A DNA stretch of 52,653 nt from Marinobacter antarcticus (GTDB lineage Bacteria > Pseudomonadota > Gammaproteobacteria > Pseudomonadales > Oleiphilaceae). The translations under genes were made by a program, and so were the position numbers. Below, in pieces: positions 42,440 to 52,082 of this stretch. Numbering within the stretch: the stretch's first letter is position 1; each line of letters begins with the position of its first letter. Under the pieces are notes generated by a model. That model made no database searches, was not told the origin of the DNA, and was given only the letters and a program-made list of their open reading frames with translations. The stretch is from NCBI RefSeq assembly GCF_011049865.1, contig NZ_DRGY01000003.1:1-52653 (forward strand), written 5' to 3'.

Positions 42440-43660
42440 CTATTTCAACGACGTGTTGTCTGACACTAAAATCGTATCAGTGACCGTCACGATACCGATA
42501 TCGTCCGGTAACTCTGTGATCTCGTCGAGGTTGAGAGCCTCGCTAAGCGCTGCGACAGTGTGACGACCTCCAGATACGAGTTCAAGTAGTCTCTGTTCCT
42601 TTTCATCAAGACTCTTTTGCCGAATGACTTCAAGAATGCCATCGGAAAACAGAATCAGATGAAAGGGCTTGTCCAATGCAACTTCGTACACTTCCCATTG
42701 TGGCGATTCAAAAAGCCCTACGGGAAGTCCACTGCCCTCCAGAAAGGCCGTCTCGCCGTCTTCAAAGGAAAGCACTGGCATCGGGAAGTGAGCCCCTACC
42801 GCATAGTGTAATTTACGCTCGCTGAGAGAAATAATACCAACAAACATTGTTACGTGTTTTCCCAGACCCGTATCAAGTAACTCCGAGTTGATACGCTCGA
42901 GAAATCGTTCCGGATAGAGGATGTCGTCGCTGGACCCCCGGCGAAGGTTGCGTTGTAAGCGATTGCTCAGGTTTTTAAGCAGCACCGTCACGAATGCAGA
43001 GCTGGCACCGTGGCCAGACACGTCGGCAATATAAACCAGCGTTTTGTCTTCGGTCAGTGGAAAATAATCAAGAAAGTCGCCACTCAGGTATAAAGATGGC
43101 TTGATCAGGTGATCGATGTACAGACCACCGGTGAACTGCTCTTTTTCTGGCAGCATACGCAGTTGAACTTTGCGCCCGGCTCTCTGATCAGCGCGTAACT
43201 CAGCGATGCCGTCCCGCAGATCGCGGTTAGCATCTTCCAATTCTTGGCGGTAAAGCTGATTCAGGCGCCCCAAACGAACGCGATCAAGCAGCTTGCGAAT
43301 GACGTCGCTTAGCGCTTTTTTATCCCTGCCGCAGGGTTTGAGCACGAAATCAGAAGCCCCTGCCCGAAGCGCATCAACCACGTTATTGCTGGACTCAGTG
43401 GCTGAACAGGCCACGATGGGGGTAGGCGTTTCGGATTCTTCCAGGCGTCCGGCGAGATCCTCGATCTCAGGGGGCGTGAGGTCTGCAAAGATAACATCGG
43501 GCATGTTATCGTCAATCATCGCGCTCGCAGAGGCGACATCGCGATAGCCAGAGACGTAGAATCCTCTCGTTTGAAGATAGCGCGCAAGTTCAGTGCGGGC
43601 CTTCTCGTCTGCATCAATTATCAGTATACGAATAAGTAAGCGCCCTGTGCGCGAGGTCAT
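42440..43660 (-). CDS. rssB: Response regulator fused to PP2C/SpoIIE phosphatase, RssB-like
   Basis: A 406-residue protein. The receiver domain (about 10-130) has ILIIDADEKAR, the phospho-acceptor Asp in PDVIFADLTPPE, and Lys in DFVLKPCGRDK. A coiled linker leads to the PP2C phosphatase (about 175-395) with SGDFLDYF, YIADVSGHGASSAFV, FSDGILE and DDIGIVTV, so the metal-binding acids are present. No kinase domain follows. It probably controls the adjacent STAS protein in a partner-switching circuit. The symbol is tentative. Confidence 0.85.
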   Translation of the reverse strand: MTSRTGRLLIRILIIDADEKARTELARYLQTRGFYVSGYRDVASASAMIDDNMPDVIFADLTPPEIEDLAGRLEESETPTPIVACSATESSNNVVDALRAGASDFVLKPCGRDKKALSDVIRKLLDRVRLGRLNQLYRQELEDANRDLRDGIAELRADQRAGRKVQLRMLPEKEQFTGGLYIDHLIKPSLYLSGDFLDYFPLTEDKTLVYIADVSGHGASSAFVTVLLKNLSNRLQRNLRRGSSDDILYPERFLERINSELLDTGLGKHVTMFVGIISLSERKLHYAVGAHFPMPVLSFEDGETAFLEGSGLPVGLFESPQWEVYEVALDKPFHLILFSDGILEVIRQKSLDEKEQRLLELVSGGRHTVAALSEALNLDEITELPDDIGIVTVTDTILVSDNTSLK

Positions 43661-43773
43661 GGCTGTTGCCCTAAACTACCAGCGATAAACGAAAAACGGC
43701 GTTCCGAAACCTATTTTGGCACGCCCCTGTGATATAACAAGGCCAGTTTGGCGAAATCCGGAGATTCCTGCGA

Positions 43774-45258
43774 ATGAGACGAGCGGTAAATGACCTGTTA
43801 GGTGCTTATGACAAGCTGATCATGGATCCGGTTCACGGGGCGATTCCCTTGTATCGGCATGAAATCCAGGTGATTGACCACCCGCTGTTCCAACGGCTGC
43901 GCAATATCTGCCAAAACGATATTCTCAGCCTGGTGTTCCCCGGCGCTACACACTCGCGTTTCCTGCACAGCATTGGCGTGATGCATGTGGGCACGCGCAT
44001 GTTCCGCTCAATGATTGACGCCTACCTCCGGGAGCGACAGCTCAGCGAGCAGACCGACCTTAGCCTCAGCCAGCTTGATGCCATTGATTATCTCGCTAAA
44101 ACCATCCGCCTTGGCTGCCTGCTGCACGACAGCGGTCACTCCAGTTTCTCTCACCAGTTTACCCAGGCTCAACGAATCCGCGAGCTTATGTCGCGCCCTG
44201 GCCGGTTCGCCGATCTTTGGGAGGGTGTCGATTACTCCGCTTATCACAGCGCAGAGCCGGAAGAGCTCGAGCACGAGCATTACTCGGTTCGGGTCGCTCA
44301 CGATGTGCTGGAGGCGGTTGATCTGGAAGGCGCCGGCCTCCATGCCCTCGACGTTATAGGCATTATGGAAACCACAGAGGTTGCGCCCAGCGAAACCTTC
44401 TGCCGCCATGCCCGAACGTTTTGGGGGTTCATTGCCGGCGAAAATGCCGAGGCGGAATCGCTGATCAGCGAAAACATTCCGCGGCTGGTGCTGGATATGC
44501 TCTCATCCATTGTCTCCGGGGAAATTGATGCCGACCGAGCCGATTACATGCTGCGTGACGGCTTTCACTCGTCCGTCACGATTGGCGGGTTCAACCTTGA
44601 TCACCTTCTGAGCAACCTGCGTTTCGGTTGGGACGAGTCAGAGCCCTGGCTGGGCCTGGCAATCACCCAGAAAGGCCTGGGCGCGCTGGAAGATTTTGTT
44701 TACAGCCGCTATCAGATGTACCGGAAAGTCTACGCCCACAAAACCGCACTGGGGTTTGACTGGCTGTTGCGTGAGGCCATTAACGAAGTTCTGGAAGACC
44801 CGGAAAGCTTTGAATGGATCGATACCTGCCTGAGCAACATGCGCTATTTTGCCGAGCTCACCGACAACTTTTTTTGGGAGGCTTTTCGGAAGGTTGCGCG
44901 CCAACGCCCCAACAGCTTCTCTTTTTGCATTGTGAATCGCGTTAAGCTGAATCACCTCGACACCCGGGAAGATCTTTCAGCTGCCGGCATCGCGAGTCAT
45001 AGCGCCTGGCTGGCGGAGGCCATGGAACTGAACCCGGTCAACGTTGTGACCTGTTCCATGTGGGCTCGTTTTTCTAACATCCAGGACAACTTCAACGGCA
45101 TCAAAGTGCTGATTCGTGATCCGATTGACCGGTCACGCTCCTTGAAAAAGATCACCGATGTGAGTGCCTTTTTCAGCAAGTTCAGCGACGGAACCATCAC
45201 CCATTTCTATGCCCGCCCGGATATCACCCACGATTCGGGGCCTGCGATTAGCGGTTAG
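43774..45258 (+). CDS. HD-domain phosphohydrolase (SAMHD1/dGTPase-like)
   Basis: A 494-residue metal-dependent phosphohydrolase. The HD signature is spread over FPGATHSRFLHSIGVMHVG, GCLLHDSGHSSFSHQF and the later EIDADRADYMLRDGFHSSV, a pattern shared with SAMHD1 and dNTPase relatives. It begins NDLLGAYDKLIMDPVHGAIPLYRHE, with the DPVHG loop common in this group. A dNTP triphosphatase is plausible, not proved. It overlaps the convergent FAD gene by 11 bp. Confidence 0.88.
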   Translation: MRRAVNDLLGAYDKLIMDPVHGAIPLYRHEIQVIDHPLFQRLRNICQNDILSLVFPGATHSRFLHSIGVMHVGTRMFRSMIDAYLRERQLSEQTDLSLSQLDAIDYLAKTIRLGCLLHDSGHSSFSHQFTQAQRIRELMSRPGRFADLWEGVDYSAYHSAEPEELEHEHYSVRVAHDVLEAVDLEGAGLHALDVIGIMETTEVAPSETFCRHARTFWGFIAGENAEAESLISENIPRLVLDMLSSIVSGEIDADRADYMLRDGFHSSVTIGGFNLDHLLSNLRFGWDESEPWLGLAITQKGLGALEDFVYSRYQMYRKVYAHKTALGFDWLLREAINEVLEDPESFEWIDTCLSNMRYFAELTDNFFWEAFRKVARQRPNSFSFCIVNRVKLNHLDTREDLSAAGIASHSAWLAEAMELNPVNVVTCSMWARFSNIQDNFNGIKVLIRDPIDRSRSLKKITDVSAFFSKFSDGTITHFYARPDITHDSGPAISG

Positions 45259-46336
45259 CTGCGTTTTTCGCGCAGGCCTCCACAAGGCTACAGGCGCTGT
45301 TGAATGCGCCTTCTACCCGGCCACCGTCAAGCCAGTCGCCTGCAATGCCAATACCCTGCTCCGGAAACCAAAGGCAGCCAGGTTTAGCACCGCCCTCTGA
45401 ACGGGCGTACAACCAGCGGTGGGTGATTGAATCGGTAACCACCGCCCCGGTTCCTGTCAGTTCCCTGAATGCCGCAATCAGCTCTGCTGCTACCTGTTCT
45501 TGTGATGCGTCCACATTGCGCTCCGTCCAATCCGGAGTGGCGTGAAGTACCCACCATGTGCTGCCGTTTTGTTCGGAATTTGCGCGCCCCGGTTTACTGG
45601 AGTTGTTGGCCACCCAGAACAGCACCGGATGATGGCAACGCATGCCCTCATGGCTCGGCCAGGGATTCTCCTCGAACGCCACGGCGACCGCCCAGCATGG
45701 CAGCACTCGGCTTACAGCGTCGTCAAGCTGCGACGCCAACTCGGGAAGATCGCTCTGAGTAAGCAAATCTCGCGCTTGCGCGGGCGGAGCGGTAATGATG
45801 ACGTTATCAAACTCCCCTACCGGTTTTTCGTTGCTCTCAGAACTGTCAGAACTACCAGAACTATCAGAACGACCGGATAACGCCCAACCTGTATCCGTTC
45901 GGGCCATATTTTGAATGCGAGTACCGGTGATAAGGGTTGCGTGGGCAGACAGCGCACGCGAAACTGCGGTCATCCTGGGCGTGCCAACATACCGAGGCGT
46001 TTCCGGGAACGTTTGCCAGTGGCCGTTTTTGTCTTGAAAGCCGAGCCGCCCGTTCCAGGTGCTGAAAGAGTTTTTGCCGGCAAACTCAGTGAGAAAAGGC
46101 AGGAATGCGGGGTTGCGGGCCGTAAAATATTGCGCGCCCATGTCCACCGAACCGTCGGAAGAGCCGCCCACAATTCGTTTTGCGGACAGCCTGCCACCGG
46201 GCCCTCGACTTTTTTCAAAAATCGTTACGTCGTGCCCCTGTTGTTTCAGTTTGATGGCGGTCGTCAGGCCCGTAATACCTGAACCAACAATCGCGATGCG
46301 GCGTATATCATTTGTATGAAATGTCTGATTAAACAT
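45248..46336 (-). CDS. Renalase-like NAD(P)/FAD-dependent oxidoreductase
   Basis: A 362-residue flavoprotein. The FAD motif is IAIVGSGITGLTTAIKL, followed by IFEKSRGPGGRLSAKR and DMGAQYFTARNPAF, the renalase-type pattern. The C-terminal FAD site is GIGIAGDWLDGGRVEGAFNSA. An unusual Ser-rich insert (SDSSGSSDSSESNE) at about residues 155-168 is encoded by imperfect 9-bp tandem repeats. It is divergent from the desaturase operon, and may belong functionally with the lipid genes next door. Confidence 0.88.
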   Translation of the reverse strand: MFNQTFHTNDIRRIAIVGSGITGLTTAIKLKQQGHDVTIFEKSRGPGGRLSAKRIVGGSSDGSVDMGAQYFTARNPAFLPFLTEFAGKNSFSTWNGRLGFQDKNGHWQTFPETPRYVGTPRMTAVSRALSAHATLITGTRIQNMARTDTGWALSGRSDSSGSSDSSESNEKPVGEFDNVIITAPPAQARDLLTQSDLPELASQLDDAVSRVLPCWAVAVAFEENPWPSHEGMRCHHPVLFWVANNSSKPGRANSEQNGSTWWVLHATPDWTERNVDASQEQVAAELIAAFRELTGTGAVVTDSITHRWLYARSEGGAKPGCLWFPEQGIGIAGDWLDGGRVEGAFNSACSLVEACAKNAANR

Positions 46337-46399
46337 GGTTTATGGTGCATCCAAATACTGTGGTTAGAGCGTACAAGTCGTTGAACATCAGAGCCCGGA

Positions 46400-47410
46400 A
46401 TGTCCGAATGCCTCGTTGTTCAGGTTCCATTCAGAGAAAAAGGCAATCAGGGTATGACCCGAGTGCAAAACTTGTTTATTAATATTGTGAGGTGGTTCGA
46501 TTCCGATGCCGGTTCGGATCAGATAGACGTTACCTCACGATCTTTCAATTTCGTGCGAGTTATCCCGTTTCTGGCGTTGCACCTGGCCTGCCTGCTGGCC
46601 TTCTACACCGGTGTAAGCGCCTTTGCGGTGGGTTTCGCATTCGTCTTTTTTATAGCTCGCATGTTTGCCATTACCGGATTCTACCACCGCTATTTTGCAC
46701 ACAAGACATTCAAAACAAGCCGTCGGGCGCAGTTCGGGTTTGCCGTGCTTGGCGCCAGTGCCGCTCAGCGGGGACCGCTTTGGTGGGCTGCGCATCACAG
46801 GCATCATCACCAGCATTCCGATCGCGAGCAGGATCTGCACTCCCCTCACCAAGGCGGGTTCTGGTGGTCGCACATGGGCTGGTTTACCTGCGATGCGGGC
46901 TTTGCCACCGATGAGCGCCGTATTCGCGATTGGCTCAAATTTCCGGAATTAAAGCTTATCAACCGGTTTGACTCGTTGATACCGGCCGCGGCAGCGATAT
47001 TGATCTACGGTTTGGGCGAAGCGCTTGCAGCCTGGGCGCCGGGGCTTGGTACGAACGGCTTACAGATGCTGGTTTGGGGCTTTTTCATTTCTACCGTTGT
47101 ACTTTTCCACGCAACGGTTTCGATCAATTCGCTCTCCCACGTTTGGGGCAAGCGGCGTTTTGAAACCTCGGATAACAGCCGCAACAACTTTTGGCTGGCG
47201 CTTCTGACCCTGGGTGAAGGCTGGCACAACAATCACCACCGCTGGCCCCAATCTGTTCGGCAGGGTTTTCGTTGGTACGAGATTGATATGACGTGGTATG
47301 GCCTCTGGGTATTGTCAAAACTGGGAATCATATGGGAACTGAACCCGATACCACAGCAGGTTCAAGAAGAAACCCGTCAACTTGATCAAACAAGGAGGGC
47401 GCGTAAATGA
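46400..47410 (+). CDS. Membrane acyl-CoA/acyl-lipid fatty acid desaturase
   Basis: A 336-residue integral-membrane di-iron desaturase. Three His boxes are present: GFYHRYFAH (HX4H), AAHHRHHHQHSD (HXXHH) and EGWHNNHHRWP (HXXHH). Four hydrophobic helices surround them. The start is uncertain: an ATG at 46454 (MTRVQN) has AAAAAGG upstream and may be the true start. Its stop overlaps the next gene (ATGA). It is the first gene of a seven- to eight-gene operon. Confidence 0.9.
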   Translation: MSECLVVQVPFREKGNQGMTRVQNLFINIVRWFDSDAGSDQIDVTSRSFNFVRVIPFLALHLACLLAFYTGVSAFAVGFAFVFFIARMFAITGFYHRYFAHKTFKTSRRAQFGFAVLGASAAQRGPLWWAAHHRHHHQHSDREQDLHSPHQGGFWWSHMGWFTCDAGFATDERRIRDWLKFPELKLINRFDSLIPAAAAILIYGLGEALAAWAPGLGTNGLQMLVWGFFISTVVLFHATVSINSLSHVWGKRRFETSDNSRNNFWLALLTLGEGWHNNHHRWPQSVRQGFRWYEIDMTWYGLWVLSKLGIIWELNPIPQQVQEETRQLDQTRRARK

Positions 47411-47874
47411 ACTTTGCCCCAACCATTGAAGTAGGCCACCCGAATTCCGCGGTGCCCGCCACGTTGCAACAATTCAAGGTTCTGTTTAATGAACTCGACA
47501 AAGGCAACCTGAGCAAGCTGCCCGCTGTGTACAGCGAAGACATCCGATTTCAGGATCCGTTGGGCTCTGTGGAAGGGCTTGATGCATTAACGCACTATTT
47601 TTCAGGCTCTTACGCCAATGTTATTTCCTGCCACTTTGACTTCGAAGAGGCAGTGGTTCAAGACAGTTTCGCCACCATCCCCTGGCTGATGCACCTGTGC
47701 CACAAACGGATTCTCGGCGGGCGCGAAATACAGGTGGCGGGTATAAGCCATCTGGAAATCCGACAGGGAAAAATCTGTTACCACCGGGATTATTTCGACG
47801 CCGGCCAGTTGCTCTATGAAAACCTGCCCGTGGTTGGTGGCGTTATCCGTTGGGTTAAAGGTTACGCGGGATGA
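47407..47874 (+). CDS. SnoaL/NTF2-like protein
   Basis: A 155-residue cone-fold protein. QQFKVLFNELDKGNLSKLPAVYSEDIRFQDPLG and GLDALTHYFSG are the usual opening of the SnoaL-like group, with HLEIRQGKICYHRDYFDAGQLLYENLP near the end (quoted in part). Overlaps at both ends by ATGA junctions tie it to the desaturase and the SDR. Homologues in the same operon layout exist in other gammaproteobacteria; function unknown, perhaps a small enzyme or ligand-binding accessory. Confidence 0.85.
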   Translation: MNFAPTIEVGHPNSAVPATLQQFKVLFNELDKGNLSKLPAVYSEDIRFQDPLGSVEGLDALTHYFSGSYANVISCHFDFEEAVVQDSFATIPWLMHLCHKRILGGREIQVAGISHLEIRQGKICYHRDYFDAGQLLYENLPVVGGVIRWVKGYAG

Positions 47875-48671
47875 GCGGGCGCCTCGATACCTTATCCAGC
47901 ATCTGGATAACCGGTGCCAGCTCCGGCATTGGCGAATCCGTAACCCGCGCACTGATCCGTGGCGGACACCAGTTGATCGTTACCGGGCGGCGTTCCGAGC
48001 CCCTTGAACAATTGAAGGCTCTTGCACCGGAGCGCATTACGGTGGCGACAGCGGACACCACCAGCAAAGATGAGTTGCAACAGATCGCGCCCTCGTTGGA
48101 GGCCCACGGTGATCTCAACATGGCGATTCTCAACGCCGGCACCTGTGAATACATCGACATTGCAAACTACAACAGCGATGTAATCGAAAAAAACATAGAA
48201 ACCAACGTGATTGGCACCGCCCGCTGCATCGACATCGCGTTGCCGGCCTTGCGCCGCACTCGTGCCAAAGGTTTGCCCGCCACGTTGGTGATTGTCGGGT
48301 CGTCGGCCTGGTGGTTCCCTTTTGCTCGCGCGGAAGGCTACGGCGCTTCAAAAGCGGCATTGGCCTATTTCGCTCAAAGCCTGCGGGCGGATCTTTCGGT
48401 CGAAGGCATAGATGTGGTGCTGGTATCGCCAGGTTTTGTAAAAACACCCCTGACCGAACGCAACGATTTCCCGATGCCGTTTCTGGTGTCCGCTGAAGAT
48501 GCCGCTGAGCGCATTGTCAGCGGCCTGGCCAAAGGCCATCACGAAATTGCTTTTCCAAAACGCTTTACCTGGATTCTGAAATGCCTGGGCGCTTTACCCC
48601 AGACACTGATTGATCGTATGGCGGCTTCCATGGCCCGCAAAGGCTCCAGCGAACAGGAAACAAAGGAATGA
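47871..48671 (+). CDS. Short-chain dehydrogenase/reductase
   Basis: A 266-residue SDR. The cofactor motif is WITGASSGIGESVTRAL, followed by LIVTGRRSEPLE, NAGTCEYIDI, the catalytic Ser in IVGSSAWW and Tyr/Lys in GYGASKAALAYF. Arg in TGRR suggests NADP(H). The C-terminal helix region (WILKCLGALPQTLIDRM) is hydrophobic and may dock on the membrane. ATGA overlaps both sides. Substrate unknown; probably a lipid intermediate. Confidence 0.92.
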   Translation: MSGRLDTLSSIWITGASSGIGESVTRALIRGGHQLIVTGRRSEPLEQLKALAPERITVATADTTSKDELQQIAPSLEAHGDLNMAILNAGTCEYIDIANYNSDVIEKNIETNVIGTARCIDIALPALRRTRAKGLPATLVIVGSSAWWFPFARAEGYGASKAALAYFAQSLRADLSVEGIDVVLVSPGFVKTPLTERNDFPMPFLVSAEDAAERIVSGLAKGHHEIAFPKRFTWILKCLGALPQTLIDRMAASMARKGSSEQETKE

Positions 48672-49933
48672 GTAAAACCCGTCAGCGTATTGCCGTCATT
48701 GGTGCCGGCGTGTCTGGCCTCACCGCAGCATGGCTTCTGGCTGAAGAGCACGAGGTACACGTTTTTGAGGCAGGCGATTACGCCGGTGGCCACACCAACA
48801 CCGAATATGTCGATGTCGGTGGGCGTACCTGGCCTGTAAATACCGGGTTTATTGTATTCAATGACTGGACCTATCCGAACTTTATGCGATTGATGGAGCG
48901 TTTGGGCGTGCCGTCAGAAGTCAGCACTATGAGTTTTAGCGTGGACAGCAGTACGACCGGTCTGCAATACAACGGAACCAGCCTGAATACGCTGTTCGCC
49001 CAACGTAAAAATCTGTTTAACTTTTCGTTCCTGAACATGGTGCGGGAGATTCTGAGATTCAACAAAGAAACTCGTGCCGACCTGGTGGCGGGTAACATTC
49101 GAAGCAAAGAAACCGTGGGCGAGTATCTGAATCGTAATGGCTACTCCCGGTATTTTCGAAATAACTACATAGTGCCCATGGGCGCCGCTATCTGGTCGGC
49201 GCCGGAAATCGTACTTGAGCAGTTTCCTGTGCATTTCTTCCTGCAATTTTTCAACAATCACGGCATGTTATCCGTTGACGATCGTCCGACCTGGCGCGTC
49301 ATTTCCGGGGGTTCTGCCCAGTACGTCAAGGCGATGATGGAGCGGCTCGGAGAACGCACGTATCTGAACACGCCTGTACAAGCGGTCACCCGAACCGAGA
49401 GTGGCGTTACCGTGACGGCAAACGACCAGACTCATGAATTCGATCAGGTCATTTTCGGTTGCCACAGTGACCAGGCGTTGGCCATGCTCACCGACCCCAG
49501 CGAGCAGGAACGGGAAATTCTGGGCGCTATCCCCTATCAGGAGAATGACGTAGTGCTGCACACGGATACACGTGTGCTGCCAGATAACAGCAGGGCCTGG
49601 GCAGCCTGGAACTATTTCATCCCGAAACACAGCACAGAGCCGGTTTCTGTGACCTACAACATGAATATTCTGCAGAATTTCGACACGGCGCCAGAGACGT
49701 TCTGCGTCACCCTGAACCGAACCCATGACATTGCGCCAGACAAGGTGATCAAACGTTTTACCTACGCTCACCCGGTATTTACGCTCGACGCGGTGCAAGC
49801 CCAGGAACGCTACGAGGAAATTGGCAACAAGAACCACACTCACTTTTGCGGCGCCTACTGGTTCAGCGGGTTTCATGAAGATGGCGTGCACAGCGCACTT
49901 CGGGTAGCGGGTGATTTTGGAGTGGAGCTCTGA
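48668..49933 (+). CDS. FAD-dependent amine-oxidase-like oxidoreductase
   Basis: A 421-residue flavoprotein. The N-terminal FAD motif is IAVIGAGVSGLTAAWLL, followed by HVFEAGDYAGGHTNTEYVD and the amine-oxidase/desaturase-like FIVFNDWTYPNF, with QVIFGCHSDQALAML later. It ends HFCGAYWFSGFHEDGVHSA, characteristic of the family linked to DUF1365 and cyclopropane synthase genes. Its start overlaps the SDR stop. It likely oxidises or dehydrogenates a membrane lipid. Confidence 0.92.
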   Translation: MSKTRQRIAVIGAGVSGLTAAWLLAEEHEVHVFEAGDYAGGHTNTEYVDVGGRTWPVNTGFIVFNDWTYPNFMRLMERLGVPSEVSTMSFSVDSSTTGLQYNGTSLNTLFAQRKNLFNFSFLNMVREILRFNKETRADLVAGNIRSKETVGEYLNRNGYSRYFRNNYIVPMGAAIWSAPEIVLEQFPVHFFLQFFNNHGMLSVDDRPTWRVISGGSAQYVKAMMERLGERTYLNTPVQAVTRTESGVTVTANDQTHEFDQVIFGCHSDQALAMLTDPSEQEREILGAIPYQENDVVLHTDTRVLPDNSRAWAAWNYFIPKHSTEPVSVTYNMNILQNFDTAPETFCVTLNRTHDIAPDKVIKRFTYAHPVFTLDAVQAQERYEEIGNKNHTHFCGAYWFSGFHEDGVHSALRVAGDFGVEL

Positions 49934-49935
49934 TA

Positions 49936-50820
49936 ATGGGCAGCCAATGGTTGCAAGGTTCAATTCGGCACCGGCGTCTGTACCCGGTTCGGCACGAATT
50001 TGAATATCACACGGGCATGTTGGCGCTGGACACAGATGAGTGGAATGAAGTGACCAATATAAGCCCGTTTTTTTCTTTGGAACGCTTCAATTGGGTGTCG
50101 CTGAAGCGCAAAGATTATTTTCGACCCGAAGCCGGAGCTCTTTCAGACGCCGTGCGTGAACAGGTCAAGGAAGCAACAGGCTGGCGGCCGGACGGGGCCG
50201 TGGAATTGATTACCCACCCGCGCTACGCCGGTTATGTGTTCAACCCGGTCAGTTTCTACTTTTGTTACCGGCACGGCGAAAACGGCAATAACGGTGACGT
50301 ACCGGCCGTGATTATGGCGCAGATTACCAATACACCCTGGAACGATCGACATGTTTACTGCCTGGAAACAACCGGCAGCGAGGCCAATTCTGCCGGCTGG
50401 CGTACCGAACAGTTTGCATTCACCAAGCGCTTTCATGTGTCGCCTTTTAACACCATGGCGCAGCATTACGAGTGGACGTTCAGTTTCCGGGGGCCGGAAT
50501 TGCGAATTCACATGAACGTGGTGGAAGAAGGAAAAAAGCATTTTGATGCCACGCTGGTAGTCCATAGAGGCCCGCTTACACGTAATACTCTCCATCACAG
50601 TTTGCGTCGGTTTCCGGTGGAGGCACTCAAGGTTGGTGCCGGTATCTACTGGCACGCCCTGAAACTGAAATTCAAAGGCGCTCCGTTTTACACCCACCCA
50701 GACAAGCTGGCCAAAAGCGACCCTGCCCATCGGCTTGGAAGCGATGATCAGGGTATTGACGTAACCAGCGCGAACGACACAAACAAGAACCGAGGTAAGG
50801 TAAGCTCATGGAGAACATGA
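49936..50820 (+). CDS. DUF1365 family protein
   Basis: A 294-residue protein. It begins QGSIRHRRLYPVRHEFEYH and has NPVSFYFCYRH, ITNTPWNDRHVYCL, and KRFHVSPFNTMAQHYEWTF, all hallmark segments of DUF1365. A charged C-terminal tail overlaps the start of the cyclopropane synthase gene by 13 bp. The family is almost always found between the FAD oxidoreductase and the synthase; its biochemical role is not established. Confidence 0.93.
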   Translation: MGSQWLQGSIRHRRLYPVRHEFEYHTGMLALDTDEWNEVTNISPFFSLERFNWVSLKRKDYFRPEAGALSDAVREQVKEATGWRPDGAVELITHPRYAGYVFNPVSFYFCYRHGENGNNGDVPAVIMAQITNTPWNDRHVYCLETTGSEANSAGWRTEQFAFTKRFHVSPFNTMAQHYEWTFSFRGPELRIHMNVVEEGKKHFDATLVVHRGPLTRNTLHHSLRRFPVEALKVGAGIYWHALKLKFKGAPFYTHPDKLAKSDPAHRLGSDDQGIDVTSANDTNKNRGKVSSWRT

Positions 50821-52082
50821 ATACATCGGCTGATCCTATCGCCAAACCCCAGGGAAATGCCTCTGTGGCTAACCGTGTCGCCAGAACTCTGGTCACGCAG
50901 CAACTCCGGCAGTTGGGCAACGGCACGCTCACCGTAAAGCAAGCTGGCCGGGATGATCTGATTTTCGGAGATGGCGACACAACGCTTCAGCCGGCTGAAT
51001 TGATTATTCATGACCAAAGCACCTGGCGAGACTTGCTCACCGGAGGCAGCGTTGGCGCTGCTGAAGCCTATGTGGCCGGTGATTGGTCGTCACCTGACCT
51101 GGTCGCCCTGCTTCGTTTTTTCACCCGTAACATCGACCGCATGAACGAATTTGAAGACCGATTCAGTTGGGTAACCAAGCCCGCGCTAAAAGGTCTGCAC
51201 TGGCTTAATCGAAACACCAAAGACGGCTCCAGAAAGAACATCAGCGCTCACTACGATCTCGGCAACGATCTTTTCGAAACCTTTCTTGACCCGACCATGA
51301 TGTATTCCTCGGCGATTTATCCAAACGATGATTCAACGCTTGAAGAAGCTGCCGTGCACAAGCTGGACACGATTTGCCGCAAGCTGGAACTCAGTCCGGG
51401 CGACCGGGTGATTGAAATAGGAACCGGCTGGGGCGGCTTTGCCGTGCACGCGGCTAAGCATTATGGTTGCCACGTAACCACAACGACAATCTCAAAGGAG
51501 CAACTGGAACTGGCCAGGGAGCGCGTTCGTGGTGAAGGCCTTGAAGACCGCATTACCCTGCTGTTTGACGACTATCGCGATCTTGCAGGGCAGTTTGATA
51601 AGCTGGTCTCCATTGAAATGATCGAGGCCGTTGGCCCACAGTTTCTGGACAGTTATTTTGGGCAGATCAACGCCTTGCTGAAGCCGGATGGTCTCGCGCT
51701 TGTTCAAGCCATTAATATGCCGGAACAACGTTATCAGCGTGCCCTTAAAAACGTGGATTTCATTCAGCGCTTTATCTTCCCGGGGAGTTTTATTCCCTCG
51801 TTTGGCGCCATTCTGGAATCGGTACGCGCTCAGTCGAATCTGGTTCTCACCCATTCAGAAGACACAGGGTTTCATTACGCTCGCACACTCCGTGACTGGT
51901 GTCTCCGCTTTATGGGCCAATCCGAACAACTGGAATCTCTGGGATATGATCAGACCTTCCGCAGGCTCTGGCATTTTTACTTCAGTTATTGTGAAGCCGG
52001 GTTCAGCGAGCGCGCCATCGGCGTATCGCAGCTTGTTTTTGCCAAGCCCGGTAACAAACGGCGGAACCTTTTAAGTGTATGA
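50808..52082 (+). CDS. Cyclopropane-fatty-acyl-phospholipid synthase family methyltransferase
   Basis: A 424-residue SAM-dependent enzyme that methylates or cyclopropanates phospholipid acyl double bonds. The N-terminal lipid-binding domain includes GGSVGAAEAYVAGDWSSPDL. The catalytic part has AHYDLGNDLFETFLDPTMMYSSA, the SAM motif VIEIGTGWGGFAVHAA, TTTTISKEQLELARERV and VSIEMIEAVG. ATG at 50808 is used; a second ATG lies three codons on. The subfamily with DUF1365 neighbours may make branched or furan-type acyl chains rather than plain cyclopropanes. Confidence 0.92.
   Translation: MENMNTSADPIAKPQGNASVANRVARTLVTQQLRQLGNGTLTVKQAGRDDLIFGDGDTTLQPAELIIHDQSTWRDLLTGGSVGAAEAYVAGDWSSPDLVALLRFFTRNIDRMNEFEDRFSWVTKPALKGLHWLNRNTKDGSRKNISAHYDLGNDLFETFLDPTMMYSSAIYPNDDSTLEEAAVHKLDTICRKLELSPGDRVIEIGTGWGGFAVHAAKHYGCHVTTTTISKEQLELARERVRGEGLEDRITLLFDDYRDLAGQFDKLVSIEMIEAVGPQFLDSYFGQINALLKPDGLALVQAINMPEQRYQRALKNVDFIQRFIFPGSFIPSFGAILESVRAQSNLVLTHSEDTGFHYARTLRDWCLRFMGQSEQLESLGYDQTFRRLWHFYFSYCEAGFSERAIGVSQLVFAKPGNKRRNLLSV

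Noticed and set aside
46337..46453. ECF-type (RpoE/ChrR) promoter before the desaturase operon
   Set aside because: No convincing -35/-10 match to the remembered consensus was found by eye.
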